Assembly: GCA_017430325.1 (NCBI GenBank) | Contig: JAFRNE010000011.1 | Span: forward strand, 62,001 to 126,000 | Direction of reading: 5' to 3' | DNA length: 64,000 nt | Origin: Eubacterium sp. | Lineage (GTDB): Bacteria > Bacillota > Clostridia > Lachnospirales > Lachnospiraceae | In this document: positions 9,111 through 16,736 of the stretch, in pieces | Layout: every line of letters starts with the position of its first letter | How positions within the stretch are numbered: the stretch's first letter is position 1 | Program-made: the position numbers and the translations under genes | The notes under the pieces: generated by a model | Told to the model about the DNA's origin: nothing | Seen by the model: the letters and a program-made list of their open reading frames with translations, nothing else | Database searches by the model: none

Positions 9111-9198
9111 TCCTCCGTATATATGATTAAGGACGGCAGAAAGCGGTGCGAAAGTGTGCTGCGTAAGTAAAGAATCTAATCATATTTAATACGGAGGA
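9111..9198 (+). promoter_or_regulatory. Long inverted repeat masking the serpin 2 ribosome site
   Basis: TCCTCCGTAT (9111-9120) pairs perfectly with ATACGGAGGA (9189-9198), and ATATGATTA (9121-9129) pairs perfectly with TAATCATAT (9177-9185), with a three-base bulge between. The right arm contains the GGAGG of the serpin, so folding would block translation. The 47-base loop can form an inner helix (GCGGTGC, 9143-9149, followed by GAAA). This looks like a translational on/off switch, such as a thermosensor or ligand- or protein-controlled leader. The structure is seen in the sequence; the control role is inferred. Confidence 0.6.
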
Positions 9199-9205
9199 TG
9201 AATAT

Positions 9206-10585
9206 ATGTTTAATAAGAGTCTGAAAAAAGATTTTGGTAAAAAGAGTATGAAGAAGAGGGCAGCGGCGCTGTTTCTGGCGGGTGCTATGATGCTGACGGC
9301 CTGTGGCAAGAGCGGCTCTGAGAAGAAGCCGGAGCAGAATACGAATATCTCGACGGAAGTAATAAATAACGGCGAAGAGATAAGTGCTGAGACAGGCCAT
9401 ACAACAAACCTCAGCGCAAATATGTCAAGAAGCGTTGTTACAGATCCAACAGAGAATGAGGAGCAGAGCTACATCAATGCAACGGCAAATCTTTCCTTTG
9501 AGCTTCTTGAGTATCTCGCAGCCAGCGAAGAAGGAAATATTATGATCTCGCCTGAGTCGATCGTTACAGCGCTTGCGATGACTGAGAATGGTGCCGGTGG
9601 AAATACTCTCAATGAGATGATCCAGGTATTCTGCCCTGATCTTACCCTTGAGGAGTATAATAAGGCGGTTGCAGGTTTCAATACAAAGCTTACAAGTACA
9701 GAGCCGAGATGTTTCGCGATGGCAAACTCAATCTGGGTAAGAAATTCCGAGGAACTGAAGATAAACAGCGGTTTCCTTCAGACAAATGTTGATTATCATA
9801 ACGCTGAGTTCTTCACAGCTGATTTTGATCATCAGACACTGATGGATGTTAACAACTGGGTAAATGATAAGACAAACGGTATGATCCCTGAAACTCTGAA
9901 GGAGCTTAATCCGGATACTCAGATGCTCCTCATAAATGCAGCTGCTTTCGAGGCTGAGTGGGCAGAGGAGTACGAGGAGAATCAGATCAAGGAAGGCGAG
10001 ACCTTCACAACTGCAAAGGGTCAGGAGCAGAAGGTTACAATGCTCAGCAGCACTGAGTCAGGATATATTGCACTTAACGGTGGTGAAGGCTTCGTAAAGT
10101 ATTACAAGGGCTGTGACTACGCTTATGTTGCTATTCTTCCTGCAGAGGGTGTAAGTGTAGATGAATATCTTGCAAACCTTAAGGGCGAGGATTTTGTTAA
10201 GGCGTATCAGAATAGAGACAACTCCTTAGACGTATACGTAAATATGCCTGAGTTTAAGTCTGATTACGAAACAAGCCTTGTTGAGCCATTCAAGTCTCTT
10301 GGAATGAATGAAGCCTTTAGCGACAATGCAGATTTCAGCGGTATGCTTGCATCAGGCAAGAAGGAACTTAAGATTGGCGACATCATCCACAAGACTCATA
10401 TCGAGGTTGACAGAAAGGGCACCAAGGCAGCAGCTGTAACAGTGGTTGAGATGGACAAGTGCACAGCAGTGCAGGAGACTGTATCACCTAAGTTTATCAC
10501 ACTTGACAGACCTTTCGTTTATGCTATCATCGAGACCGATACAGGACTTCCTGTATTTCTCGGAACAGTTGATTCAATCGAGTAA
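9206..10585 (+). CDS. Serpin-family serine protease inhibitor lipoprotein (module 2)
   Basis: Close relative of the module 1 serpin, with colinear motifs: NIMISPESIVTALAMTENGAGG, FAMANSIWVR, NNWVNDKTNGMI, HKTHIEVDRKGTKAAAVTVV, DRPFVYAIIE..LPVFLGTV. A Lys-rich N-terminus, hydrophobic segment and lipobox MLTAC mark it as an exported lipoprotein, followed by a linker of about 45 residues. The reactive loop (EMDKCTAVQETVSPK) differs fully from that of serpin 1, implying a different protease target; counting from the hinge puts a Cys near P1, tentatively. ATG 9206 follows an exceptionally good ACGGAGGA site, which is buried in the inverted repeat described separately. Confidence 0.93.
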   Translation: MFNKSLKKDFGKKSMKKRAAALFLAGAMMLTACGKSGSEKKPEQNTNISTEVINNGEEISAETGHTTNLSANMSRSVVTDPTENEEQSYINATANLSFELLEYLAASEEGNIMISPESIVTALAMTENGAGGNTLNEMIQVFCPDLTLEEYNKAVAGFNTKLTSTEPRCFAMANSIWVRNSEELKINSGFLQTNVDYHNAEFFTADFDHQTLMDVNNWVNDKTNGMIPETLKELNPDTQMLLINAAAFEAEWAEEYEENQIKEGETFTTAKGQEQKVTMLSSTESGYIALNGGEGFVKYYKGCDYAYVAILPAEGVSVDEYLANLKGEDFVKAYQNRDNSLDVYVNMPEFKSDYETSLVEPFKSLGMNEAFSDNADFSGMLASGKKELKIGDIIHKTHIEVDRKGTKAAAVTVVEMDKCTAVQETVSPKFITLDRPFVYAIIETDTGLPVFLGTVDSIE

Positions 10586-10644
10586 TATTTTACATACAGA
10601 TCAGGAGCCCAAATGGGCTTCGTGATCCCCTCCTGCAAGATAAA

Positions 10645-10679
10645 AATCACTTTACGATATTAAAGTGATTTGATATAAT
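10645..10679 (+). promoter_or_regulatory. Promoter with embedded palindrome, upstream of alpha-amylase
   Basis: A sigma-A-like promoter reads TTTACG (10651-10656), a 17-base spacer and TATAAT (10674-10679). A perfect palindrome, AATCACTTTA (10645-10654) and TAAAGTGATT (10661-10670), covers the -35 box and most of the spacer. No T-run follows it, so it is more likely an operator than a terminator. It is a candidate sugar-responsive repressor site. Confidence 0.65.
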
Positions 10680-10681
10680 CT

Positions 10682-10720
10682 AAAGATGACTATTATATAA
10701 AAATGATAGTCATCTTTTTA
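10682..10720 (+). terminator. Leader hairpin with T-run between amylase promoter and gene
   Basis: AAAGATGACTAT (10683-10694) pairs with ATAGTCATCTTTTT (10706-10719) and ends in T residues. It starts within a few bases of the expected transcript start and lies about 100 bases before the amylase ATG. It may act as a leader attenuator or a 5' stabilising hairpin, or may terminate upstream transcripts from the serpin. Confidence 0.55.
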
Positions 10721-10816
10721 TGTGAAGGGTGTATAAAGAAGTGTGTGAAAACGCACCGGTTATACGACAAAAAAGGATATTTTAAATCAAGAATTTTAGA
10801 TATAAGGAGGCACTTT

Positions 10817-12286
10817 ATGAGCGATAACGGACTTATGATGGAGTATTTTGAGTGGAATCTTCCTGATGACGGCAGTCTCTGGAAGGCAGTAGCTGCTGAT
10901 GCTGCAAAGCTTAAGACTGCAGGTGTTACTGCTGTATGGCTTCCGCCTGCCTACAAGGGGGCAGCAGGCTCTGAGGATACCGGCTACAGTGTTTATGACC
11001 TTTACGATCTTGGTGAGTTTAAGCAGAAGGGTACGGTTCGTACAAAATACGGAACCAAGAAGGAATACCTTGAAGCTATCAAAGCTCTTCAGGCTAAGGG
11101 GATAAATGTTTATGCGGATATCGTCCTTAATCACAAAATGGGTGCCGATGCCGTAGAAGAGGTTGAGGCGGCTGAGTTTAATAATCAGAACCGCTATCAG
11201 ATGATCGGCGATACAAGAACTATCGGTGCATGGACCAAGTTCACCTTCCCTGGAAGAAAGGGAAAATATTCCAAGTTCACCTGGAACTGGAAGCATTTCG
11301 ACGGTATTGACTGGGATCAGGACAACCTTAAGCAGTCTCTCTTCAAGTTCGCCGGCAAGGAATGGAATGAGGGCGTTGATTCAAGCGCAAATGGCAACTA
11401 TGACTATCTCATGGGTGCTGATATAGATTTTAATAACCGTGAGGTTTATGAAGAACTTCTTGCATGGGGCAAGTGGTATATCGAGACTACCGGAGTTGAC
11501 GGTCTCAGACTTGATGCTGTAAAGCATATTCCGGCAGCTTTCTATCGTGACTGGCTGTTCAGCCTCAGAGAAGAGCTTCATAAGGAACTCTTTACTGTTG
11601 GTGAATACTGGCATTGGAACAGGAATCTCCTTGAGAAATACCTTGAGGATATCAAGACTCCTGCGTCACTTTTCGATGTTCCGCTTCATTTCAGCCTTCA
11701 CAATTGTTCGAAGGCACACGGAAACTTCGACCTTAGAAGAATATTTGAAGGTTCGCTCGTTCAGAGCAGCCCTCTTTCTGCAGTAACCTTTGTTGATAAT
11801 CACGATTCACAGCCGGGCGGCGCTCTTGAATCATGGGTTGAGGACTGGTTCAAGCCTATGGCTTATGCCATCATCCTGCTCAGAGCTCAGGGCTACCCAT
11901 GCGTATTTTATGGTGATTATAAGGGCATACCTCATGACAAGATCAAGTCTAAGAAGACTATGCTCGACAAGCTTATGAAGGTCAGAAAGACCAAGGCTTA
12001 CGGACCTCAGCATGATTATATCGATGATCCTAACTGCATCGGCTGGACAAGAGAAGGCGATGCTGAGCATAAGGATTCGGGATGCGCAGTTGTTATTTCT
12101 GACGGTACAGGCGGAACAAAGCATATGTACATCGGAAGACAGTTTGCAGGTGCTCATTTCTCTGATATCATGGGCAATGCAAAATACAACATCAAGATTG
12201 ATGATGAAGGCTTCGGCGATTTCTATGTAAACAGAGATGCTGTTGCTGTATGGGTCCGCAAGGAGCCGACTGCCAAGAAGGCATAG
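10817..12286 (+). CDS. Cytoplasmic GH13 alpha-amylase
   Basis: Hydrolyses internal alpha-1,4 bonds of starch or maltodextrins. The four GH13 regions are present: DIVLNHKMGAD (I), GLRLDAVKH (II, nucleophile Asp), VGEYW (III, acid Glu) and FVDNHDSQ (IV, transition-state Asp). The 489-residue length and the N-terminal DNGLMMEYFEWNLPDDGSLW match the cytoplasmic AmyA / Bacillus-liquefying type (GH13_5). There is no signal peptide, so it acts inside the cell on imported or stored glucans. The frame extends upstream, but ATG 10817 has AAGGAGG at 10804-10810 and aligns with the family start. It has its own promoter region with an operator-like palindrome. Confidence 0.93.
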   Translation: MSDNGLMMEYFEWNLPDDGSLWKAVAADAAKLKTAGVTAVWLPPAYKGAAGSEDTGYSVYDLYDLGEFKQKGTVRTKYGTKKEYLEAIKALQAKGINVYADIVLNHKMGADAVEEVEAAEFNNQNRYQMIGDTRTIGAWTKFTFPGRKGKYSKFTWNWKHFDGIDWDQDNLKQSLFKFAGKEWNEGVDSSANGNYDYLMGADIDFNNREVYEELLAWGKWYIETTGVDGLRLDAVKHIPAAFYRDWLFSLREELHKELFTVGEYWHWNRNLLEKYLEDIKTPASLFDVPLHFSLHNCSKAHGNFDLRRIFEGSLVQSSPLSAVTFVDNHDSQPGGALESWVEDWFKPMAYAIILLRAQGYPCVFYGDYKGIPHDKIKSKKTMLDKLMKVRKTKAYGPQHDYIDDPNCIGWTREGDAEHKDSGCAVVISDGTGGTKHMYIGRQFAGAHFSDIMGNAKYNIKIDDEGFGDFYVNRDAVAVWVRKEPTAKKA

Positions 12287-12361
12287 TAAGAAATGATAAT
12301 TACCGTGCGGTGCTGTAAGTAATATGTGAAGGGCCGGACGGAGGATAACAGGGGAAGATCA

Positions 12362-12658
12362 ATGGAGAAAACTATCAGAACAAAAGCTGTGGACGAGCTT
12401 TTTGATGCGATAATGTCCCTTGAAAATAAAGAAGAGTTTTATCAGTTTTTTGAGGATATATGCACGACCAATGAAGTGGTTTCTATCGCACAGAGACTCG
12501 AGGTTGCGCGTATGCTCCACGAAAACAGAACGTATATTGAGATAGCCAAGGAGACCGGAGCGTCGACTGCTACGATAAGCAGGGTTAACAGATCGCTCAA
12601 TTACGGCAACGGAAGCTATGAATATATATTTGACAGGCTTGATAAAAAGTCTGAATAA
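12362..12658 (+). CDS. YerC/YecD family TrpR-like DNA-binding protein
   Basis: A small (about 98-residue) regulator of the TrpR/YerC superfamily. The helix-turn-helix is at about residues 55-80 (YIEIAKETGASTATISRVNRSLNYG), a family hallmark; the preceding helices (AIMSLENKEEFYQFFEDICT, AQRLEVARML) match YerC. The target and any ligand are unknown for the family. The frame opens at GTG 12326, but ATG 12362 gives the family N-terminus and has GGGGAAG just upstream. It lies between the amylase and a CNNM protein with no terminator seen on either side. Confidence 0.85.
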   Translation: MEKTIRTKAVDELFDAIMSLENKEEFYQFFEDICTTNEVVSIAQRLEVARMLHENRTYIEIAKETGASTATISRVNRSLNYGNGSYEYIFDRLDKKSE

Positions 12659-12713
12659 GCTATTTACACTTTTTCTGCGGTGACGCGGAATGTTATGACA
12701 ATGGAGGATATAC

Positions 12714-13997
12714 ATGGATCCTGACGCCACGGTGAAGCTGGTCGTTCTTATAGTTCTTCTGATATTATCAGGAGTATTTTCGTCTGCGGAAACTGCGCTT
12801 ACAACAGTCAATCTGAATAAGCTCAGGGCGCTGGCGGATGAGGGCAGCAAAAGAGCGGCTAAGGTTTTGAAGCTGAGAGAGTCTTCTTCAAAGCTGCTCA
12901 CAACGGTTTTAATCGGAAATAATATAGTTAATCTTTCGGCCTCGGCGCTTGCGACTACGTTCTGCACCGAGGTCTTCGGAAGTATTTACATAGGTATAGC
13001 AACGGGTATACTTACACTTGTGGTGCTGATCTTCGGCGAGATAACTCCGAAGACTCTGGCGACACTTTACAGTACGAGGCTTTCACTCATATTTGCGTAT
13101 CCGGTTGCATTTCTTATGCTCATTTTTACCCCGATCATATGGGTGCTGAACGGAATAACCACGGTTATCTTCAAGATACTCCGTGTTGATCCTAATAAGA
13201 AGGAGCATATGACGGAAAGCGAACTCAGGACCATAGTTGATGTGAGTCATGAGGACGGTGTCATCGAGACGGATGAGAAAGAAATGATCACAAACGTGGT
13301 TGATTTCGGTGAGGTCGTTTCGAAGGATATAATGATACCAAGAGCGGATATGGTCTGTATCGATTGCAGTGCAGGCTATGACGAGCTGCTGGATCTCATC
13401 AGAGCGGAAAATTATTCGAGGATACCTGTTTACAGGAAGACCAGAGATCATATCGTGGGCATCCTTAATGTGAAGGATGTTCTTCTCATGAATGAAGAGG
13501 AGAAGAAGAGCTTCACGATAGAGAAGGTCATGAGAAAACCGGTATTTGTTTATGAGTACCAGCATACGGCGAAGATATTTGCCGGCATGAAGACCTCTTC
13601 TGCAACAATGTGTATAGTTATCGACGAATACGGTCTTACTGCGGGACTTATCACGATGGAGGACCTCTTGGAGGAGATAGTCGGTGATATCCGCGATGAA
13701 TATGATACCTACGAGGATGACCTGATAAGGGACCTCGGAGACGGCCGATACGACATAGATGCATCGGTCAAGATAGATGATGTAAATGATGCGATAGATA
13801 CTGAGATCGAGTCTGAGGATTATGATTCCATCGGCGGCTATGTTATCGAGCTGCTGGACAGGATCCCGAAGGAAGGCGATGAGGTTTCTGACGGAAAGGT
13901 CGAGATCAAGGTTACGAGCGCTGAGAAGAACAGAGCCGTGAGGGTTGAACTGAGGGTTCTTCCGAAGGCTGAGGCTGCTTCGGATGAGGCAGAATAG
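12714..13997 (+). CDS. CNNM/HlyC-CorC family membrane protein with CBS pair
   Basis: Likely divalent cation (Mg/Co) transport or efflux-related membrane protein. The N-terminal DUF21/CNNM domain has membrane spans at about 7-27, 60-80, 90-110 and 120-145, with the motifs FSSAETALT, GNNIVN and FGEITPKT. Two CBS motifs follow (about 205-325; MIPRADMV, YSRIPVYRKTRDHIVGILNVKD, IVIDEYGLTAGLITMEDLLEEIVGDI), then a CorC_HlyC domain (about 340-420). Length and order match the family exactly. ATG 12714 has ATGGAGG seven bases upstream. The old name 'hemolysin' does not imply haemolysis. Confidence 0.9.
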   Translation: MDPDATVKLVVLIVLLILSGVFSSAETALTTVNLNKLRALADEGSKRAAKVLKLRESSSKLLTTVLIGNNIVNLSASALATTFCTEVFGSIYIGIATGILTLVVLIFGEITPKTLATLYSTRLSLIFAYPVAFLMLIFTPIIWVLNGITTVIFKILRVDPNKKEHMTESELRTIVDVSHEDGVIETDEKEMITNVVDFGEVVSKDIMIPRADMVCIDCSAGYDELLDLIRAENYSRIPVYRKTRDHIVGILNVKDVLLMNEEEKKSFTIEKVMRKPVFVYEYQHTAKIFAGMKTSSATMCIVIDEYGLTAGLITMEDLLEEIVGDIRDEYDTYEDDLIRDLGDGRYDIDASVKIDDVNDAIDTEIESEDYDSIGGYVIELLDRIPKEGDEVSDGKVEIKVTSAEKNRAVRVELRVLPKAEAASDEAE

Positions 13998-14032
13998 GTA
14001 AGGTTATAGTATTTGGGAGTTGTGAGGGAAAT

Positions 14033-14881
14033 ATGGATAAGAGAATGAATGAGTTGAAAGACGAAATAAGAGAGCTTATCAGGCTGAATTTCGTTCTGCC
14101 TGAGGATATTCCTGAAATAGAGCTTTATATGGATCAGGTTACGAGGTTTATGGATACTCATCTCCATAAGAACATCAGGGCGGACGGAAATGATGACAAG
14201 ACCCTCACCAAGACCATGATCAATAATTATATAAAGAACAAGCTTCTTCCTCCGCCGGAGAAGAAGAAATACACGAAAGAGCATATCATCATGCTTATTT
14301 CGATATATTATCTGAAGAACTTCATCTCCATCAGTGATATACAGAAGATGCTCGGACCTATGACCGAGAAATACTTCGACAAGAAGGATGAAAAGGGCAG
14401 AGGACTTCCGGAGATATATGAGGAAATATTTGAGCTTGGAAAAAGACAGTATTTTAATATAGAGAACAGTATACTCAGAGCAAAAGAGATCACGAACATG
14501 AAGGTGACCGAAGAGGATGAGTATCTGAACAAGCTCGTATTTATCTATATGCTGGCTTATGATATCTATGGCAAGAAGCGTCTTATGGAGCAGCTGATCG
14601 ATGAGATCGATGAGGCTGAGAAGCTGAAGGCTGAGGCTGCTGAGAAGAAGGAAAAGGCGGCTGCGGAGAGAGCTAAGAAGAGAGCTGCTGCCAAGAAGAC
14701 GACAACTTCAAAGAAGGTGGTCGAGAAGAAGGTGGCAGATAAGAAGGCTGCAGCGGAGAAGGGCAAAACTGCGGATAAGAAGACGGCGGCATCAAAAGCT
14801 AAAACTGCTGATAAAAAGACTGCCGCAACAAAAACAACTGCCAAAGCTTCGACAGGCAAAGCCGGAACACAGAATAAATAA
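14033..14881 (+). CDS. DUF1836 protein with Lys/Ala-rich histone-like tail
   Basis: Residues 1-190 match DUF1836, a clostridial family with a MerR-like predicted DNA-binding part (DKTLTKTMINNYIKNKLLPPPEKKKYTKEHI) and helical C-terminal half. From about residue 195 to 282 the sequence becomes a Lys/Ala/Thr-rich low-complexity tail (KKRAAAKKTTTSKK, repeated AADKKTAA-type units) much like bacterial histone H1-like tails. Such tails bind DNA or RNA without sequence preference. Typical DUF1836 proteins end before this tail, so the extension is the odd feature. It may be a nucleoid-associated regulator; that is inference. It ends just before the ABC-F promoter. Confidence 0.8.
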   Translation: MDKRMNELKDEIRELIRLNFVLPEDIPEIELYMDQVTRFMDTHLHKNIRADGNDDKTLTKTMINNYIKNKLLPPPEKKKYTKEHIIMLISIYYLKNFISISDIQKMLGPMTEKYFDKKDEKGRGLPEIYEEIFELGKRQYFNIENSILRAKEITNMKVTEEDEYLNKLVFIYMLAYDIYGKKRLMEQLIDEIDEAEKLKAEAAEKKEKAAAERAKKRAAAKKTTTSKKVVEKKVADKKAAAEKGKTADKKTAASKAKTADKKTAATKTTAKASTGKAGTQNK

Positions 14882-14935
14882 ACTCTGTGCCGGTTGGAAA
14901 AAAATAAGAAAATGACAGAGCTGTAGGAATATGGC

Positions 14936-14964
14936 TTGACATAAAAGGTATTATCATATATTAA
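14936..14964 (+). promoter_or_regulatory. Sigma-A promoter for the ABC-F gene
   Basis: TTGACA (14936-14941), 17-base spacer, TATTAA (14959-14964), 40 bases before the ABC-F start codon. The -35 box is a perfect consensus. Confidence 0.75.
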
Positions 14965-15004
14965 TCTATAAGTGAAAATAGAAAATAGAAAAGGATAACA
15001 AAAG

Positions 15005-16654
15005 ATGATAAGCGCAAATAATATTTCACTGAGATTCGGTAAAAAGGCACTTTTTGAAGAAGTAAATATAAAATTTACACCGGGCAACTGCTATGGTCTG
15101 ATCGGTGCGAACGGAGCAGGAAAGTCAACCTTCCTCCGTATCCTTTCAGGAGACCTTGAGCCGACAAGCGGTGATGTAACTATGGATCCGGGCGAAAGAA
15201 TGTCTGTTCTTCAGCAGGATCACTTCAAATACGATGCATTTAACGTACTTGATACTGTAATAATGGGAAATAAGAGACTGTATGACATCATGCAGGAGAA
15301 GGATGCCATCTATGCCAAGGAGGATTTCACCGAGGAGGATGGTATCAAGGCTTCCGAGCTTGAAGCTGAGTTCGCTGAGCTTGACGGCTGGAATGCACAG
15401 GCTGATGCAGAGACTCTCCTTAACGGACTTGGTGTTGAGCCTGAGTTCCACTACAGCCTTATGAGCGAGCTTGATGGCAACCTTAAGGTCAAGGTTCTTC
15501 TTGCACAGGCGCTTTTTGGCAATCCGGACGTTCTTCTTATGGACGAGCCTACCAACCACCTGGACCTCGATGCTATCGCATGGCTTGAGGAGTTCCTCAT
15601 CAACTTCGAAAATACAGTTATCGTTGTCAGCCACGACAGATATTTCCTTAATAAGGTTTGTACACATACTGCCGATCTTGACTATGGTAAGATCCAGCTC
15701 TATGCCGGAAACTATGATTTCTGGTATGAGTCAAGCCAGCTCATGATCCGCCAGATGAAGGAAGCTAACAAGAAGAAGGAAGAGAAGATCAAGGAGTTGA
15801 AGGAATTCATCGCCCGTTTCTCTGCAAATGCTTCAAAGTCAAAGCAGGCAACCTCGCGTAAGAAGGCTCTCGAGAAGATCGAGCTTGATGAGATCAAGCC
15901 TTCAAGCAGAAAATACCCATACATCGATTTCAGACCAAATCGTGAGATCGGTAACGAGGTTCTTACTGTTAAGAATATCAGCAAAACTGTTGACGGCGTA
16001 AAGCTTCTTGATAACATCTCATTTACAGTAGGAAGAGATGACAAGATAGCATTTGTCGGACCAAATACACTTGCAACAACTATGCTTTTCAAGATACTCG
16101 CAGGCGAAGAGGAGCCTGATGAGGGTGAATACAAGTGGGGCGTTACAACCTCGCAGGGGTATTTTCCTAAGGATAATACCAAGGAGTTCGATAATGACCT
16201 TATCATGGTTGACTGGCTCACACAGTATTCAGAGGAGAAGGATGCTACCTATGTAAGAGGTTTCCTTGGAAGAATGCTCTTCCCTGGCGATGCCGGAACC
16301 AAGAAGGTTAAGGTTCTTTCCGGTGGTGAGAAGGTTAGATGCCTTCTGTCGAAGATCATGATTCAGGGCAGCAACTGTCTCATCCTTGATGAGCCTACGA
16401 ACCACCTTGACATGGAGTCTATCACTTCGCTCAACAATGCGCTGATCAAGTTCCCAGGCGTTGTGCTTTTTGCCTGCCAGGATCATCAGTTCATTCAGAC
16501 TACTGCAAATCGTATCATGGAACTTACGGCTACAGGACTTATTGATAAGCAGACAACCTACGATGAATACCTTGAAAGCGATGAACTTGCAAGAAAGAGA
16601 TTCGTTATGAATATGGATATGAGCATAGCGGATGATAAGGCTGAAGAGGAGTAA
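15005..16654 (+). CDS. ABC-F family ATPase (YkpA/YbiT type)
   Basis: A duplicated soluble ATPase that acts on the ribosome; no membrane segment. The first nucleotide-binding domain has Walker A GANGAGKS (about 35-42) and Walker B LLMDEPTNHLDLD (about 178-190). An inter-domain linker of Lys/Glu-rich helices spans about 240-300. In the second domain the Walker A position reads GPNTLATT, lacking the canonical GKS/T, while the signature LSGGEKVRC and Walker B LILDEPTNHLD are intact. The first domain has MSELDGNLKVK instead of LSGGQ. Both departures fit the YkpA/YbiT branch as I remember it, rather than decay. Antibiotic resistance activity is not implied. Confidence 0.9.
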   Translation: MISANNISLRFGKKALFEEVNIKFTPGNCYGLIGANGAGKSTFLRILSGDLEPTSGDVTMDPGERMSVLQQDHFKYDAFNVLDTVIMGNKRLYDIMQEKDAIYAKEDFTEEDGIKASELEAEFAELDGWNAQADAETLLNGLGVEPEFHYSLMSELDGNLKVKVLLAQALFGNPDVLLMDEPTNHLDLDAIAWLEEFLINFENTVIVVSHDRYFLNKVCTHTADLDYGKIQLYAGNYDFWYESSQLMIRQMKEANKKKEEKIKELKEFIARFSANASKSKQATSRKKALEKIELDEIKPSSRKYPYIDFRPNREIGNEVLTVKNISKTVDGVKLLDNISFTVGRDDKIAFVGPNTLATTMLFKILAGEEEPDEGEYKWGVTTSQGYFPKDNTKEFDNDLIMVDWLTQYSEEKDATYVRGFLGRMLFPGDAGTKKVKVLSGGEKVRCLLSKIMIQGSNCLILDEPTNHLDMESITSLNNALIKFPGVVLFACQDHQFIQTTANRIMELTATGLIDKQTTYDEYLESDELARKRFVMNMDMSIADDKAEEE

Positions 16655-16678
16655 TCTTTAGTAAAAATGACATAAATA

Positions 16679-16729
16679 AAGAATGGGCATATATTTCAGT
16701 ACCATCTGAAATATATGCCCATTCTTTTT
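16679..16729. terminator. Bidirectional terminator
   Basis: GAATGGGCATATATTTCAG (16681-16699) pairs exactly with CTGAAATATATGCCCATTC (16706-16724), followed by a T-run on the + strand and preceded by A residues that serve the - strand. It separates the convergent ABC-F gene and the - strand membrane protein gene. Confidence 0.93.
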
Positions 16730-16736
16730 GGTTGCT

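Noticed and set aside
10645..10670. Terminator of serpin 2
   Set aside because: The stem is good, but it is followed by TGATATAATC rather than a T-run and overlaps a strong promoter; an operator fits better.
12714..13997. Haemolysin toxin
   Set aside because: The domain order is CNNM-CBS-CorC_HlyC; the haemolysin name is historical and no toxin motif is present.
14863..14892. Terminator at the end of the DUF1836 gene
   Set aside because: CCGGAACACAGA/TCTGTGCCGG can pair imperfectly but no T-run follows on the + strand.
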